This document shows positions 16,385-25,053 of a DNA stretch of 64,000 nt, piece after piece. Made by a program: the position numbers and the translations under genes. Position 1 is the first letter of the stretch. The number at the start of each line of letters is the position of its first letter. The stretch comes from Natronocalculus amylovorans. GTDB taxonomy: Archaea > Halobacteriota > Halobacteria > Halobacteriales > Haloferacaceae. Under the pieces are notes generated by a model. That model searched no databases and had not been told where the DNA came from. It saw only the letters and a list, made by a program, of their open reading frames with translations. The stretch covers positions 372,001 through 436,000 of the forward strand of contig NZ_JAKRVX010000003.1 in assembly GCF_023638035.1 (NCBI RefSeq), in the 5' to 3' direction.

Positions 16385-17200
16385 TTATCTAACGCGTTCG
16401 GCTGCAGCCATTAGTTCGCGTACTCGATCGACAGATACCGGAGCAGTTGTCTGTCCGCCTTGTTTAAGAGACGTACCCACGATCGCACCATCAACCGTCG
16501 AAAGAATCGTCTCAATACTGTCTTTCGTCACGCCACTGCCAACAAAAATCGGAGTAGTAAGCCCATGGTCCTCTCTAACTGCCGCCATTGATTCAAGATA
16601 TGACTGGTCTGCCGCATGGCCGGTTCCGCTCCCAGTGAGAATTGCGGCATCTGCAAGCCCGCGATCGGTTTGGTCAGCAAATGACTCTGCGGTGAACGAT
16701 TCGCTGGCAAGCGGTGCAGAGTGTTTCACGTCAACATCAGCAAACACAGAGACATCCGACCCAAGCTGTTTCTGCAATCGTAGTGTCTCATGTGCAACTC
16801 CCTCGATCACACCCTGGTCTGTCACGCGTGCGCCCGTGTGAACGTTTACACGGATATATGCTGCATCAACCGCGTGTGCGATCGAGAGGGCGGCGATCGG
16901 ATCGTTGCGCAACACATTGATTCCGATTGGGAGTGTCGTCGCCTCACTTACGGCGGTTGCAGCACGAGTCATCGCAGCAACCGTATGTTTCGGGACATCA
17001 TCGGGATAAAACGGCGCATCACCGAAGTTTTCGAGCATGATCCCATCAACGCCTCCTGATTCGAGCCGTTCAGCATCTCGCACCGCACGACCGATCACTG
17101 TTTGTAGCGAGTCGCTATGTTTCGGCGATCCTGGAAGCGGTTCGAGATGGACCATCCCAATAACTGGATTTGCGGTCCCGTACACAGAGTGGAGATTCAT
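16385..17200 (-). CDS. btpA: BtpA/SgcQ-family TIM-barrel protein
   Basis: The ATG at 17200 gives 271 residues beginning MNLHSVYGTANPVIGMVHLEPLPGSP, the typical BtpA N-terminus; the longer frame upstream is unlikely to be translated. Family motifs visible are GVDGIMLENFGDAPF, PIGINVLRNDPIAALSIA, FADVDVKHSAPL and PIFVGSGVT near the C-terminus. BtpA was first linked to photosystem I biogenesis in cyanobacteria. Most members, including archaeal ones, are of unproven enzymatic function and resemble phosphoribosyl or aldolase-like barrels. It ends tail to tail with a PfkB kinase, which hints at a sugar-phosphate substrate. Confidence 0.88.
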   Translation of the reverse strand: MNLHSVYGTANPVIGMVHLEPLPGSPKHSDSLQTVIGRAVRDAERLESGGVDGIMLENFGDAPFYPDDVPKHTVAAMTRAATAVSEATTLPIGINVLRNDPIAALSIAHAVDAAYIRVNVHTGARVTDQGVIEGVAHETLRLQKQLGSDVSVFADVDVKHSAPLASESFTAESFADQTDRGLADAAILTGSGTGHAADQSYLESMAAVREDHGLTTPIFVGSGVTKDSIETILSTVDGAIVGTSLKQGGQTTAPVSVDRVRELMAAAERVR

Positions 17201-17446
17201 ATACACCGTTTTGTCCGTGCTGTAATCAATACCGAACATCGAACTGCGTTTGAGTATGAGTCCTTCGACTGATGTACAACAAATAAATTGCATATCGCTA
17301 TACAAAATTTAGTATGCTACATGATAGTTGATCAGATCATGCTTCCCTACAGAATACTCACTACGAACCGCGTTACAGATGAAAAACGAATTAAACCAAT
17401 AGGTCTGAGTATGGGTAGAGACGGTTTATCATATCACATTGTACGC

Positions 17447-18811
17447 ATGTTGGGAGAATACGACTTAGTCATTATTGGCGGCGGAATTAGTGGGGCCTCA
17501 CTGCTCTACACAGCATCGCAATTCACAGATATCGACCGCATTGCACTCGTCGAAAAGGAAGATGAGATTGCGGCGATCAACTCACATCATACAAATAACT
17601 CACAAACACTGCATTTCGGGGATATCGAGACAAACTACACGCTCGAAAAGGCCGAAGAGGTAAAAGAGGGTGCAGAGATGCTTGCAGGGTATCTCGAAAA
17701 TGTGGACCCTGATCGGGAAATGCACGCAAAGCGGAGCAAAATGGTGCTCGCAGTTGGTGAAAAAGAAGTAGAAAAGCTTGAACACCGCTATCACGAGGAA
17801 GGATTTGGGGAACTATTCCCAAAACTTGACGCGATCGGTCGAGAAGAGATTACGGAGTTGGAGCCGAAGGTTGTTGAAGGACGCGACCCATCAAAAGATC
17901 TGCTTGCATTACAGACGCCTGACGGATACGTTGTTGATTACGGTGAGACGGCAAAATCCTTCATCAAGGATGCGACGAACCGAGATGGCGTTGACGTATT
18001 CACTGGGACAACTGTTGAAAACATCGAGCAGACAGACGATGGCTACGTCATCGACACTGACGATGGATGGTTTGAAGCGGAGACAACCGTTGTAGCGGCA
18101 GGCTCACACAGCCTCCAAATCGCAAAACAGCTGGGGTACGGCCAAGATGTGTCACTGCTCCCGGTTGCAGGGAGTTTCTTCCTTGCCAACGACATGTTGA
18201 ATGGGAAGGTATACACGCTCCAAATGAAGAAACTTCCATTTGCTGCAGTGCATGGCGATGCTGACGTTCACGACGCCTCGATTACCAGGTTTGGTCCAAC
18301 AGCAAAACTTGTCCCTGCGCTTGAGCGTGGGCGGATTCGAACTGTTGGTGACTTCTTTGATGTCTTTGGTCTCAACGTGTCCTCATTCTTGAGCTACGGA
18401 AATATCCTTGCAGATCGGATCTTGCTTCCGTACGTCTTGAAGAATCTTGTCTACGATCTCCCGGAGATCGGGAAGCGATCATTCCTCCCAAACGTGCAGA
18501 AGGTAGTCCCATCCGCGACGATCGAGGATATTGAGCGAGCGAAAGGTTACGGCGGCGTTCGACCACAGATTGTCAATACGAAAACAAAGAGTCTGGATAT
18601 GGGCGAGGCCAAAATTACAGGCGACGATATTCTGTTTAATATCACCCCGTCACCAGGTGCTTCAACCTGTCTGAAAAACGCATTCCGTGACATTCAGACC
18701 GTAATCGAGTTCTTGGATGACGAATATGAATTTGATGAGACTGGGTTCCGTGCAGCGACGATTGGCCAGTTCCCACGAAAAGAAAAACAATCAATTTCGG
18801 CTCAAGACTAG
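17447..18811 (+). CDS. mqo: malate:quinone oxidoreductase-like FAD dehydrogenase
   Basis: ATG 17447 starts MLGEYDLVIIGGGISGASLLY, an FAD-binding GxGxxG Rossmann motif, which places the start; a TTTATC box lies about 25 bases upstream. The protein has 454 residues. Later blocks ASITRFGPTAKLVP and GYGGVRPQIVNT, and the Ser/Thr-rich NITPSPGASTCLKNA near the end, match Mqo. The enzyme oxidises malate to oxaloacetate and passes electrons to menaquinone at the membrane, feeding the oxidase encoded at the right end of the window. 2-hydroxyglutarate oxidases share the fold, so the substrate is probable rather than proven. Confidence 0.85.
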   Translation: MLGEYDLVIIGGGISGASLLYTASQFTDIDRIALVEKEDEIAAINSHHTNNSQTLHFGDIETNYTLEKAEEVKEGAEMLAGYLENVDPDREMHAKRSKMVLAVGEKEVEKLEHRYHEEGFGELFPKLDAIGREEITELEPKVVEGRDPSKDLLALQTPDGYVVDYGETAKSFIKDATNRDGVDVFTGTTVENIEQTDDGYVIDTDDGWFEAETTVVAAGSHSLQIAKQLGYGQDVSLLPVAGSFFLANDMLNGKVYTLQMKKLPFAAVHGDADVHDASITRFGPTAKLVPALERGRIRTVGDFFDVFGLNVSSFLSYGNILADRILLPYVLKNLVYDLPEIGKRSFLPNVQKVVPSATIEDIERAKGYGGVRPQIVNTKTKSLDMGEAKITGDDILFNITPSPGASTCLKNAFRDIQTVIEFLDDEYEFDETGFRAATIGQFPRKEKQSISAQD

Positions 18812-18836
18812 CGACCCAACTGCCGAGATATAATTA

Positions 18837-18919
18837 TCACATAATTTATGTGAATAGTCTGTATTAGACTGACAAGTACCGTAGAATAACTCTGTAACAG
18901 TGTGAATCACATCTTCACA
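18837..18919. promoter_or_regulatory. two dyads upstream of dpsA
   Basis: TCACATAATTTATGTGA (18837-18853) is a perfect palindrome with eight-base arms around one T. TGTGAAtcacatcTTCACA (18901-18919) is a second inverted repeat, 64 bases before the dpsA start. A TTATAAG box near 18950 could be the TATA element. AT-rich palindromes of this size suit DtxR/Idr- or LrpA-type operators, and iron-dependent control of dpsA is known in Halobacterium. The first dyad could instead serve the mqo 3' end, but it lacks a terminator loop and a T run. Confidence 0.4.
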
Positions 18920-18982
18920 TACTCTGAAATTTGTTTAATCGCTGAAAGTTATAAGTTGGTGGATGCTGTACTAATACACGCG

Positions 18983-19528
18983 ATGAGTACACACAAGAAC
19001 GTTCGTAGACAAAAAGGCAGCGTCGAAGAAACCGGACTTCGATTAGAGAAAGAAAAAGCAGAACAGATTATCGATGCACTCAACAGCGATCTCGCTGACG
19101 CGTACGTGCTATATCATCAACTGCATAAACATCATTGGAACGTCGAAGGTGCGGAGTTCCTTGACATCCATGTCTTCCTTCAAGAGGTATACGAAGATGT
19201 GGAGTTGGCTGCAGATGCCGTTGCAGAGCGTCTACAAGCACTCGGTGGAATCCCACATGCAAGCATGACAGCGCTATCAGCCGCTGCAACGGTTGAGCCT
19301 GAAGATGAGGATGTCTATGACATCCGTACGTCACTGACTAACGATCTTGAGATGATGGGCAACATCATAGAGAGCTATCGCCAGCACATCGGGCTTGCAG
19401 AGAATCTTGGTGACTACGCAACCGGACAGATGCTTCGAGGACAGCTTGAAACGATCGAGGAGCATACTCACCACATTGAACACTACCTCGAGGACGATAC
19501 GCTTGTTCTTGAGTCTGCGACGAACTAA
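18983..19528 (+). CDS. dpsA: DpsA ferritin-like iron-storage/DNA-protection protein
   Basis: The 181-residue protein starts MSTHKNVRRQKGSVEETGL. It is a four-helix bundle of the Dps family with ferroxidase-type residues in YHQLHKHHWNVEGAEFLDIHVFLQEVYEDVELAADAVAERLQALGG (His, Asp and Glu between about 52 and 80; only these sites matter). Length and N-terminus match Halobacterium DpsA. The protein forms a dodecamer that oxidises Fe(II) with peroxide and stores it, limiting Fenton damage. The C-terminus EEHTHHIEHYLEDD is His-rich. It is monocistronic, with the next gene convergent seven bases away. Confidence 0.95.
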   Translation: MSTHKNVRRQKGSVEETGLRLEKEKAEQIIDALNSDLADAYVLYHQLHKHHWNVEGAEFLDIHVFLQEVYEDVELAADAVAERLQALGGIPHASMTALSAAATVEPEDEDVYDIRTSLTNDLEMMGNIIESYRQHIGLAENLGDYATGQMLRGQLETIEEHTHHIEHYLEDDTLVLESATN

Positions 19529-19535
19529 CTGAGGC

Positions 19536-19841
19536 CTATTTTACGTCTGGCGCTTTTTGATCGCTGTGTCCTGGAATCTCTATCTCGATCTCCAGTTCTT
19601 GATCTTTATAGCCTTCATAATCGATTTCTAGTTCGATCGGCTCACCAAACGCAAACGGTAGCTCCCACTCTTCGTCAACAATTGTGAGCTCAGAATCGTC
19701 ACGAAGCTGTTCCCCAATTTTAATTAGAAATTCACCCACTTCAACCGCGCTGAGGCGATACTCCTGCTCAAAGTCACGCCCCGGTCTAATCACTGTTCGC
19801 TCTGTTTCTGTAGTGTCTTCTCCATTTTCGGGCATACACAA
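19536..19841 (-). CDS. small acidic beta-rich protein (amphi-Trp-like)
   Basis: About 100 residues; MCMPENG offers starts at 19841 or 19835. A helix (SAVEVGEFLIKIGEQLRD) is followed by alternating hydrophobic/acidic beta strands (ELTIVDEEWELPF, IELEIDYEGY, ELEIEIEIPG). This alternation and the single Trp strand resemble the haloarchaeal amphi-Trp domain family, but the match is from memory. No metal-binding or catalytic residues stand out. It is convergent with dpsA. Function is unknown; it may be a chaperone-like or binding protein. Confidence 0.6.
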   Translation of the reverse strand: MCMPENGEDTTETERTVIRPGRDFEQEYRLSAVEVGEFLIKIGEQLRDDSELTIVDEEWELPFAFGEPIELEIDYEGYKDQELEIEIEIPGHSDQKAPDVK

Positions 19842-19924
19842 GTTGTTTGTTCGTACACGTGGAAAAATTAGTGGCCACTCAAATGACAGTTACCTACACA
19901 AAAAATAATCAGAGCGGTATGGAA

Positions 19925-20821
19925 CTATATTCGGAGTTCTGTTTCAAGTGGTGGTGAAATGAGTGCATGTTTGATCTGATCTATTGCCTCGTCAGATTCA
20001 GCGCAGTTTTCCATAAGTACTGTCTCGCTCGGGAACAACGATTCACCAAGCACAAGTCCATGTTCACGGGCTGTTGACCCCGTCATTGTTAGATAGACAC
20101 CAACGCCCGCCTCTGCAATCGCTTTCTCTTCCTCAACAGCAGGGTCTGGATAGACAAATCCAATGCCGTCTGTTGCGTCCGTCCCTAATACTGCAGAGAC
20201 AAGCCGTTCGTATCGTGCAGAGATACAAAGCGGCCCGTCATATGTTTCAATAAACGATCGGTCAAGGGTCTCACCCGGCCCAAGTACCTCTGGCATGGCC
20301 ATTAATGTGTGATATACGGTGTCTCCTAATCCAGTAACAACACGGACATCGGTATCCCGCGGATTGATTCTTGCATTAACATCTGCAAGCGAACCAACAC
20401 CATCCCCACGCAGCTCAACAACCTCCTCAAGAACGAGGTCTGCACTGTCGAAACCAAGTGCAAATTCATGCGTCCGAAGCGCTCGGAAGGGCTCTTCTCG
20501 TCCAATAAGTTGGAGCTCAATATCGTCGATTTTGACTGTTGCACTGTCGAAGACAATCCGTCGTGGATAGCCATCCCGGTCATCGCGAAGCAAGGTATAC
20601 TCAGGGGCGAATGGGTCTACTGGGTTACTGTACTCCGCAAGCCGCTCGTATGGTCCATGATCAGTTGATTGCGTCCCTTTAGTGAGTGCTTTTTCGTATC
20701 GGAGCGTCGAACTCACACTGTCTGCAAGTTCCTCTACGGCAGTCACCGTAGATAATCGTTCAAGGACTGCCTCAAGCGGGCGTCCTTTTCGAGGAACTGC
20801 GACCGCAACCGTTCGGCTCAT
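19925..20821 (-). CDS. uncharacterised protein with HisG-like N-terminal and core motifs
   Basis: The 298-residue soluble protein begins MSRTVAVAVPRKGRPLEAVLERL, recalling the IAVPNKGRL start of ATP phosphoribosyltransferase. The segment GREEPFRALRTHEFALGFDSADLVLEE recalls the DIPEYV...DLGITGxD region. It differs from HisG over the rest, and the middle contains a poorly conserved region. It may be a periplasmic-binding-type-II fold protein related to HisG but with another substrate. It ends upstream of nothing obvious for histidine synthesis. The HisG relation is weak, and a profile search would settle it. Confidence 0.5.
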   Translation of the reverse strand: MSRTVAVAVPRKGRPLEAVLERLSTVTAVEELADSVSSTLRYEKALTKGTQSTDHGPYERLAEYSNPVDPFAPEYTLLRDDRDGYPRRIVFDSATVKIDDIELQLIGREEPFRALRTHEFALGFDSADLVLEEVVELRGDGVGSLADVNARINPRDTDVRVVTGLGDTVYHTLMAMPEVLGPGETLDRSFIETYDGPLCISARYERLVSAVLGTDATDGIGFVYPDPAVEEEKAIAEAGVGVYLTMTGSTAREHGLVLGESLFPSETVLMENCAESDEAIDQIKHALISPPLETELRI

Positions 20822-20886
20822 TGTCCGATTGTTGTACTGCGTAAGTAAACCGATTCCGTTTCACAAATGGGTTCTCAAGAGAGCGG

Positions 20887-22992
20887 TTACTCTTCGTTTT
20901 CGTCTCCATCTGGTGCTGCAGCACCAGCACCGGCACCACCCATAAACGCACCACTCAGTCGCTCCCGGAAGGCATCTACTGCCTCTACATCCGTTTCGAG
21001 TTCGTCAATCCGTGACTCAAGCGATGTCACTGCTGCGCGATCGGCCTTGTCATCGAGCTTTGAGACGGTCGATCGAAGCGCAGAGAGTTCCTCATTGAGT
21101 GCTGATTCAACGGATGCAAGTTCGCTCTCCAGCCCCTGTACAGAGGACGAAACCGAGTCCACACTCTCTTCGAGTTGGGCTGCAGTTGTCGTTGCATCCT
21201 CCACATCTTCTTTGATTGTATCAACGGATTTTACAACCCGATCGGCAGTCGCAGCAGCTTCGCCCGCAGTTGTTGCGGTCTCCTCGAGATCAATCTCAAA
21301 GGAATCTAGCATCGAGTCGGTTTGAGCGAGATCATCGGCAACGGTCTCTATCTGCTCAACTGTCGCATCAATATCTTCCGAAACGTCGCCAATCTCATCG
21401 AAGGCCTCCGATACATCGTCCCCAAGCGAATCAACATCATCAACGATAGAGCCAAGATCGTCATCCAGATCCGAAGTCGCCTCTTCGACGGCATCAACGG
21501 TTGACTCCGTTCTCTCGACGCGATCGGTCAGTGCGGAGATGTTGCTTTTTGTAGTGGTTATATCCGCGGCAAGTTCTGTCCGTTCTTCGTCTGCAGCCGC
21601 AACCGAGACGGAGAGATCATCAACTGCCTCTGAAAGACCTTCCAACTCGTTCTGTACGGTTGTGAATAGCTCCTCGGCGGTTCCATTGTCGTCAATGAAC
21701 TCTGCCAGCGCATCACTATACGCAGCAATATCTTCGACGTTCGACTGCAAGCGATTGAGCCGAACCTCGAAACTTCGAGGAACGCCCGTTCCAAGTTCCT
21801 TTTTCAGAATTGAGAGATCTTCTTCCGAGACATTCCCGTTACGAATTTCGGAGGCAAGCACCGCAGAGATGCCACCTTGGACCGCAACGAGAGATGATCC
21901 TGCATCAGGCTCAGGCTCCGTATTTGCTGTATCAACCGCTGTAACTGGTGGCTTGTCGGTTGTTTCTGAAGTGTCTTCAACTGAATCAGTCTCGCTGTCT
22001 GAATCTTCTGGATGCTCACTAGTAGTTTCGCTACTGGCTTCTGTCTCCTGTTTGGTCGCTTCTACAACCGGTTCCAGCTCATCATCGGTGTCGCCTATTG
22101 AATCGGCGCCAACAGTTGTTTCTGTCTCTGTTTCAATGGTGGCTTCGGTTGCAGTTTCTTCCGCTATTTCTACCTCTACCTCTACTTCAGATTCAGATTC
22201 CGTATCAGTCTTAACCGCGTGGTCATCCGCGTCGATCGGTTCGTCTTCGTCCACAGGCTCACGTTCATCGATCTCAGCGTGCTCATCGCTTGCAACCGGT
22301 TCTTCATCCACTATTTCGACGCCGTCATCGACGGCTTCAGTGAGCGTATTGTCTGCAGTATCCGGTGCAGCATCGGTTTCGATCGCGAACTCACCATCCG
22401 GATCATCTGCAAACGGATCAGATGTAGACTTTGGACCGTCTGATTGTGTTATCTCTGTCGATGAAACCTCAGAGAGTGGATCAGGGGTTGCACCGTCAGG
22501 GTCCAGTGGATCTGGTTGGTCTTCATCTTCATCTTCATCAACGCCCGGCAGCGACGATCGTTCACCCGAAAGCACGTCACGTATTAGTTGACTATTATCG
22601 GGTCCAAGAACGCCCTCAATATCTGCAGCCTCTTTGTTTTCGCTTGCTGCGACCTCTTTGATCTGCGGCTCAGTGAGAAATGCAGAGAGTTCTGTCGGGT
22701 CGTCTGCCCGGATGCCATACACTGTCCGCACTGATTCGCCTGGCTCAAGATCACGTTCAAATTCAACACGTTGATCTTTGTATGCTGTCCACCGTTCGCT
22801 TTCAAACTCCGGGTGAAATCCAACGCGCTCCATCGGGAACGAATCAGGTATCTGATCAGTTAGCCGAACGTGTACCGGCGCGGAGGCATTTGATTGAAGC
22901 GTGAAAACAACTGCTGGAACGGGGAACTCATCCGATGTGACGGTTTTCTCGACGGTTACACCGTCATTTGAGACCGTCACAGACTCATTCAT
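20887..22992 (-). CDS. large acidic coiled-coil protein with N-terminal beta domain
   Basis: From ATG 22992 the product has about 701 residues. Residues 1-110 form a beta-rich, Ig-like domain (VTVSNDGVTVEKTVTSDEF, then VHVRLTDQIPDSF). Residues about 150-385 are a very acidic low-complexity tract of Glu, Asp, Thr and Ser. Residues about 390-670 form a long coiled coil with heptad-like V/L/I spacing. The tail is Gly/Ala-rich (FMGGAGAGAAAPDGDENEE). No membrane anchor or signal peptide is seen. The design suggests a cytoplasmic scaffold, filament or chromosome-associated protein. The complementary strand carries a long Ser-rich open frame that is only a shadow of this gene. Confidence 0.75.
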   Translation of the reverse strand: MNESVTVSNDGVTVEKTVTSDEFPVPAVVFTLQSNASAPVHVRLTDQIPDSFPMERVGFHPEFESERWTAYKDQRVEFERDLEPGESVRTVYGIRADDPTELSAFLTEPQIKEVAASENKEAADIEGVLGPDNSQLIRDVLSGERSSLPGVDEDEDEDQPDPLDPDGATPDPLSEVSSTEITQSDGPKSTSDPFADDPDGEFAIETDAAPDTADNTLTEAVDDGVEIVDEEPVASDEHAEIDEREPVDEDEPIDADDHAVKTDTESESEVEVEVEIAEETATEATIETETETTVGADSIGDTDDELEPVVEATKQETEASSETTSEHPEDSDSETDSVEDTSETTDKPPVTAVDTANTEPEPDAGSSLVAVQGGISAVLASEIRNGNVSEEDLSILKKELGTGVPRSFEVRLNRLQSNVEDIAAYSDALAEFIDDNGTAEELFTTVQNELEGLSEAVDDLSVSVAAADEERTELAADITTTKSNISALTDRVERTESTVDAVEEATSDLDDDLGSIVDDVDSLGDDVSEAFDEIGDVSEDIDATVEQIETVADDLAQTDSMLDSFEIDLEETATTAGEAAATADRVVKSVDTIKEDVEDATTTAAQLEESVDSVSSSVQGLESELASVESALNEELSALRSTVSKLDDKADRAAVTSLESRIDELETDVEAVDAFRERLSGAFMGGAGAGAAAPDGDENEE

Positions 22993-23090
22993 GTCTGACC
23001 CCTGGCTCATGGGTGTGAATTTCGTAGCAGCAACTTAAATAAATCGGGCCAGTTGTCGATGTTGATACTCACCTGTTTTCTTGCGTATGG

Positions 23091-23924
23091 TTACAGCTCG
23101 ATCCGATCACCAATCTCGACCACATCAAGCACTGATGGATACGCGTAGCTTTGTGTATGTTTGTGTAGAACTGTTGGGTCTGCGGTCATTCCCTTCCACA
23201 TATCCCAGTGCGTCGGAACTAGCCGATCGAGTTGGAGATCGCTTGCAGCTTTTACGATCTCGTTTTCAGTGCTATACCATTTCGTCCGAACCGGCTCTCT
23301 CGTCTCTTTGTCAGGGATGTTACCAATCGCGCCAAATGCGAGAATACCGATATCAATATCGTACGCTTCACCAACCGCAGTGAAATTCTCGGCTGGTTTA
23401 GTATCACCACCGTGGAATATGGTTCCGCTCTCATGATGGATTACATATCCAACTGGATGTGTTGCGTCCGCGTCGTGTGTTTCAACGGCGTCGATCGTAA
23501 ACTCACCAATCTCGAACGTATCACCTTCGGTCACTTCGGTAAACTGTGACTCATCGAGGTTGTAGGTGGTGAGCCACTCCTCATTTTCAAATGCAACGCT
23601 GAGACTGTCGTCCGGGGCAAAAAAGTCTGCACCCGTCTGTTCGAGAATTGGCCCTTGGCTTGGCCCATGTGTATGGTCCGTGTGTTCGTGCGTCGCAAGC
23701 ACTGCATCTGCAGCGGTCACATCCGCCGGATCAAATGGAACCGGAACCATTCGGATCGTCCGCGGTGGATCGCCGAGTCCAACATACGGGTCAATCCACA
23801 GCACCGTTCCTTCCGAGCCTTTGATGGCAAATCCATTACAGCCGAGATACCACAGCGAAACGGTATCCGGCTCTGCCTCTGCAACGGCGGTTGGGAGCCA
23901 CGCTCCCCAATCACTTACGGTCAT
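23091..23924 (-). CDS. metallo-beta-lactamase-fold hydrolase (UlaG-like)
   Basis: The 277-residue protein carries the MBL metal motif ATHEHTDHTHG (His-x-His-x-Asp-His) near residue 75. A further His is near 160 (VETHDADATHPVGYVI), an Asp in FHGGDTKP near 175 and a final His in VPTHWDMWKG near 245. The N-terminus LWYLGCNGFAIKGSEGTVLWIDPY matches the ascorbate-6-phosphate lactonase UlaG subgroup. Members hydrolyse lactones, phosphodiesters or nucleic acids, and the substrate here is open. Downstream of the acidic coiled-coil gene with its own likely promoter. The fold assignment is secure. Confidence 0.88.
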   Translation of the reverse strand: MTVSDWGAWLPTAVAEAEPDTVSLWYLGCNGFAIKGSEGTVLWIDPYVGLGDPPRTIRMVPVPFDPADVTAADAVLATHEHTDHTHGPSQGPILEQTGADFFAPDDSLSVAFENEEWLTTYNLDESQFTEVTEGDTFEIGEFTIDAVETHDADATHPVGYVIHHESGTIFHGGDTKPAENFTAVGEAYDIDIGILAFGAIGNIPDKETREPVRTKWYSTENEIVKAASDLQLDRLVPTHWDMWKGMTADPTVLHKHTQSYAYPSVLDVVEIGDRIEL

Positions 23925-23992
23925 AGCTATCTCTCTATCGGGATGTTGGGTAAGTGTTTTTGAACGGTTCGCCTACATTGGGGTACTCATCC

Positions 23993-24955
23993 TCAGAGCC
24001 ACGGGCTCTCCGGATCAATATATCCCTCAGGAACGGAGCCATCGTACACTGCGAGAATATCGGTTCCAATATGAGTATTAAGATCCATCAGTGAGGCCTC
24101 CGAGTAGAACGCAGCATGCGGTGTCAAAACTACATCAGCTCGTTCTGATAGCGTTGGCTCTGTCGGTGGCTCAGTTTCCAACACATCCAACCCAGCCATC
24201 CCAACCCGATCGGCCGACAGCGCATCAACTAACGCATCTTCGTCAATAATTCCGCCACGGCCAACGTTGACGATCGAATCAAGTCTCCCCGCAGTTTCAA
24301 ACGCATCTGCATCGATCATGTGGCGTGTCTGTTCGGTGAGCGGCGCGTGAACCGATAGATGATCTGATTCGATGAGCAGTTCATCAAATGAGACCTTCTC
24401 AACGTCGTGCGCAGCCATCGCATCCGCATCGGTATATGGATCAAACGCGATAACCGAACAGTCAAATCCGGATAGCTTCGCTCTTGTGCGCTTGGCAAGG
24501 CCACCAAATGAGACCAACCCGATCGTTGAGTCAGCGAGCCGTGCGATCGGCTCACCAACAGTCCAGTCCCACTGGCCATCATTAACGGCTCTATCATACG
24601 GCTTTAATCGGCGGATACACCCAAGTAGCAAGGATACCGCGTGTGTTGAAACTTCCTCAGTACAGTAGTCTGGAACGTTAACAACAGTAACATCGTTCTT
24701 GGTCGCTGCAGAGATATCGATATTGTCAACACCAACACCAGCACGAGCGATTATCGAGAGCGACTCGCCCGCAGCAATACATGATTCTGTGACTGCCGTT
24801 GAGACGTCGACAACAATCCCAAACGGATCGTGTGTTTCGATCGCATCTTTGAGCGACTCACGTGGAGTAATTTCAATCGAAAAGTCAGATGAGAGCGCCT
24901 CAGACAACGTTGACTTCCGGATCATTGGATCCCTAACGGCGACAACAGTGGGCAT
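23993..24955 (-). CDS. D-isomer-specific 2-hydroxyacid dehydrogenase
   Basis: The 320-residue protein shows the family layout: a substrate domain, then NAD-binding SIGLVSFGGLAKRTRAKL near 145-160 (GxGxxG degenerated to SFGGLA), and RHMIDADAF and VNVGRGGIIDEDALVDAL near 230-250. The catalytic Arg lies in the latter block; a Glu is in LDVLETEPPTEP and the His in VVLTPHAAFYSE. Candidates are phosphoglycerate dehydrogenase-like, glyoxylate reductase or CtBP-like. It lacks the C-terminal ACT/ASB domains of SerA, so serine synthesis is not assured. Divergent from the sirtuin gene. Confidence 0.87.
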   Translation of the reverse strand: MPTVVAVRDPMIRKSTLSEALSSDFSIEITPRESLKDAIETHDPFGIVVDVSTAVTESCIAAGESLSIIARAGVGVDNIDISAATKNDVTVVNVPDYCTEEVSTHAVSLLLGCIRRLKPYDRAVNDGQWDWTVGEPIARLADSTIGLVSFGGLAKRTRAKLSGFDCSVIAFDPYTDADAMAAHDVEKVSFDELLIESDHLSVHAPLTEQTRHMIDADAFETAGRLDSIVNVGRGGIIDEDALVDALSADRVGMAGLDVLETEPPTEPTLSERADVVLTPHAAFYSEASLMDLNTHIGTDILAVYDGSVPEGYIDPESPWL

Positions 24956-25053
24956 ACAACTACTACGGTAGTTTGTGTTTTAATAAACACTGTACTGTCA
25001 GTTTGTGTGAGTGCAAAAAGCTATTCGACACTGGAGAGCGTACTGTGTGGAAT

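Noticed and set aside
21539-22591. 350-codon Ser/Thr-rich plus-strand open frame
   Set aside because: It is the complement of the acidic tract of the minus-strand coiled-coil gene (Asp/Glu codons read as Ser/Val/Arg). It has no start context or domain character.
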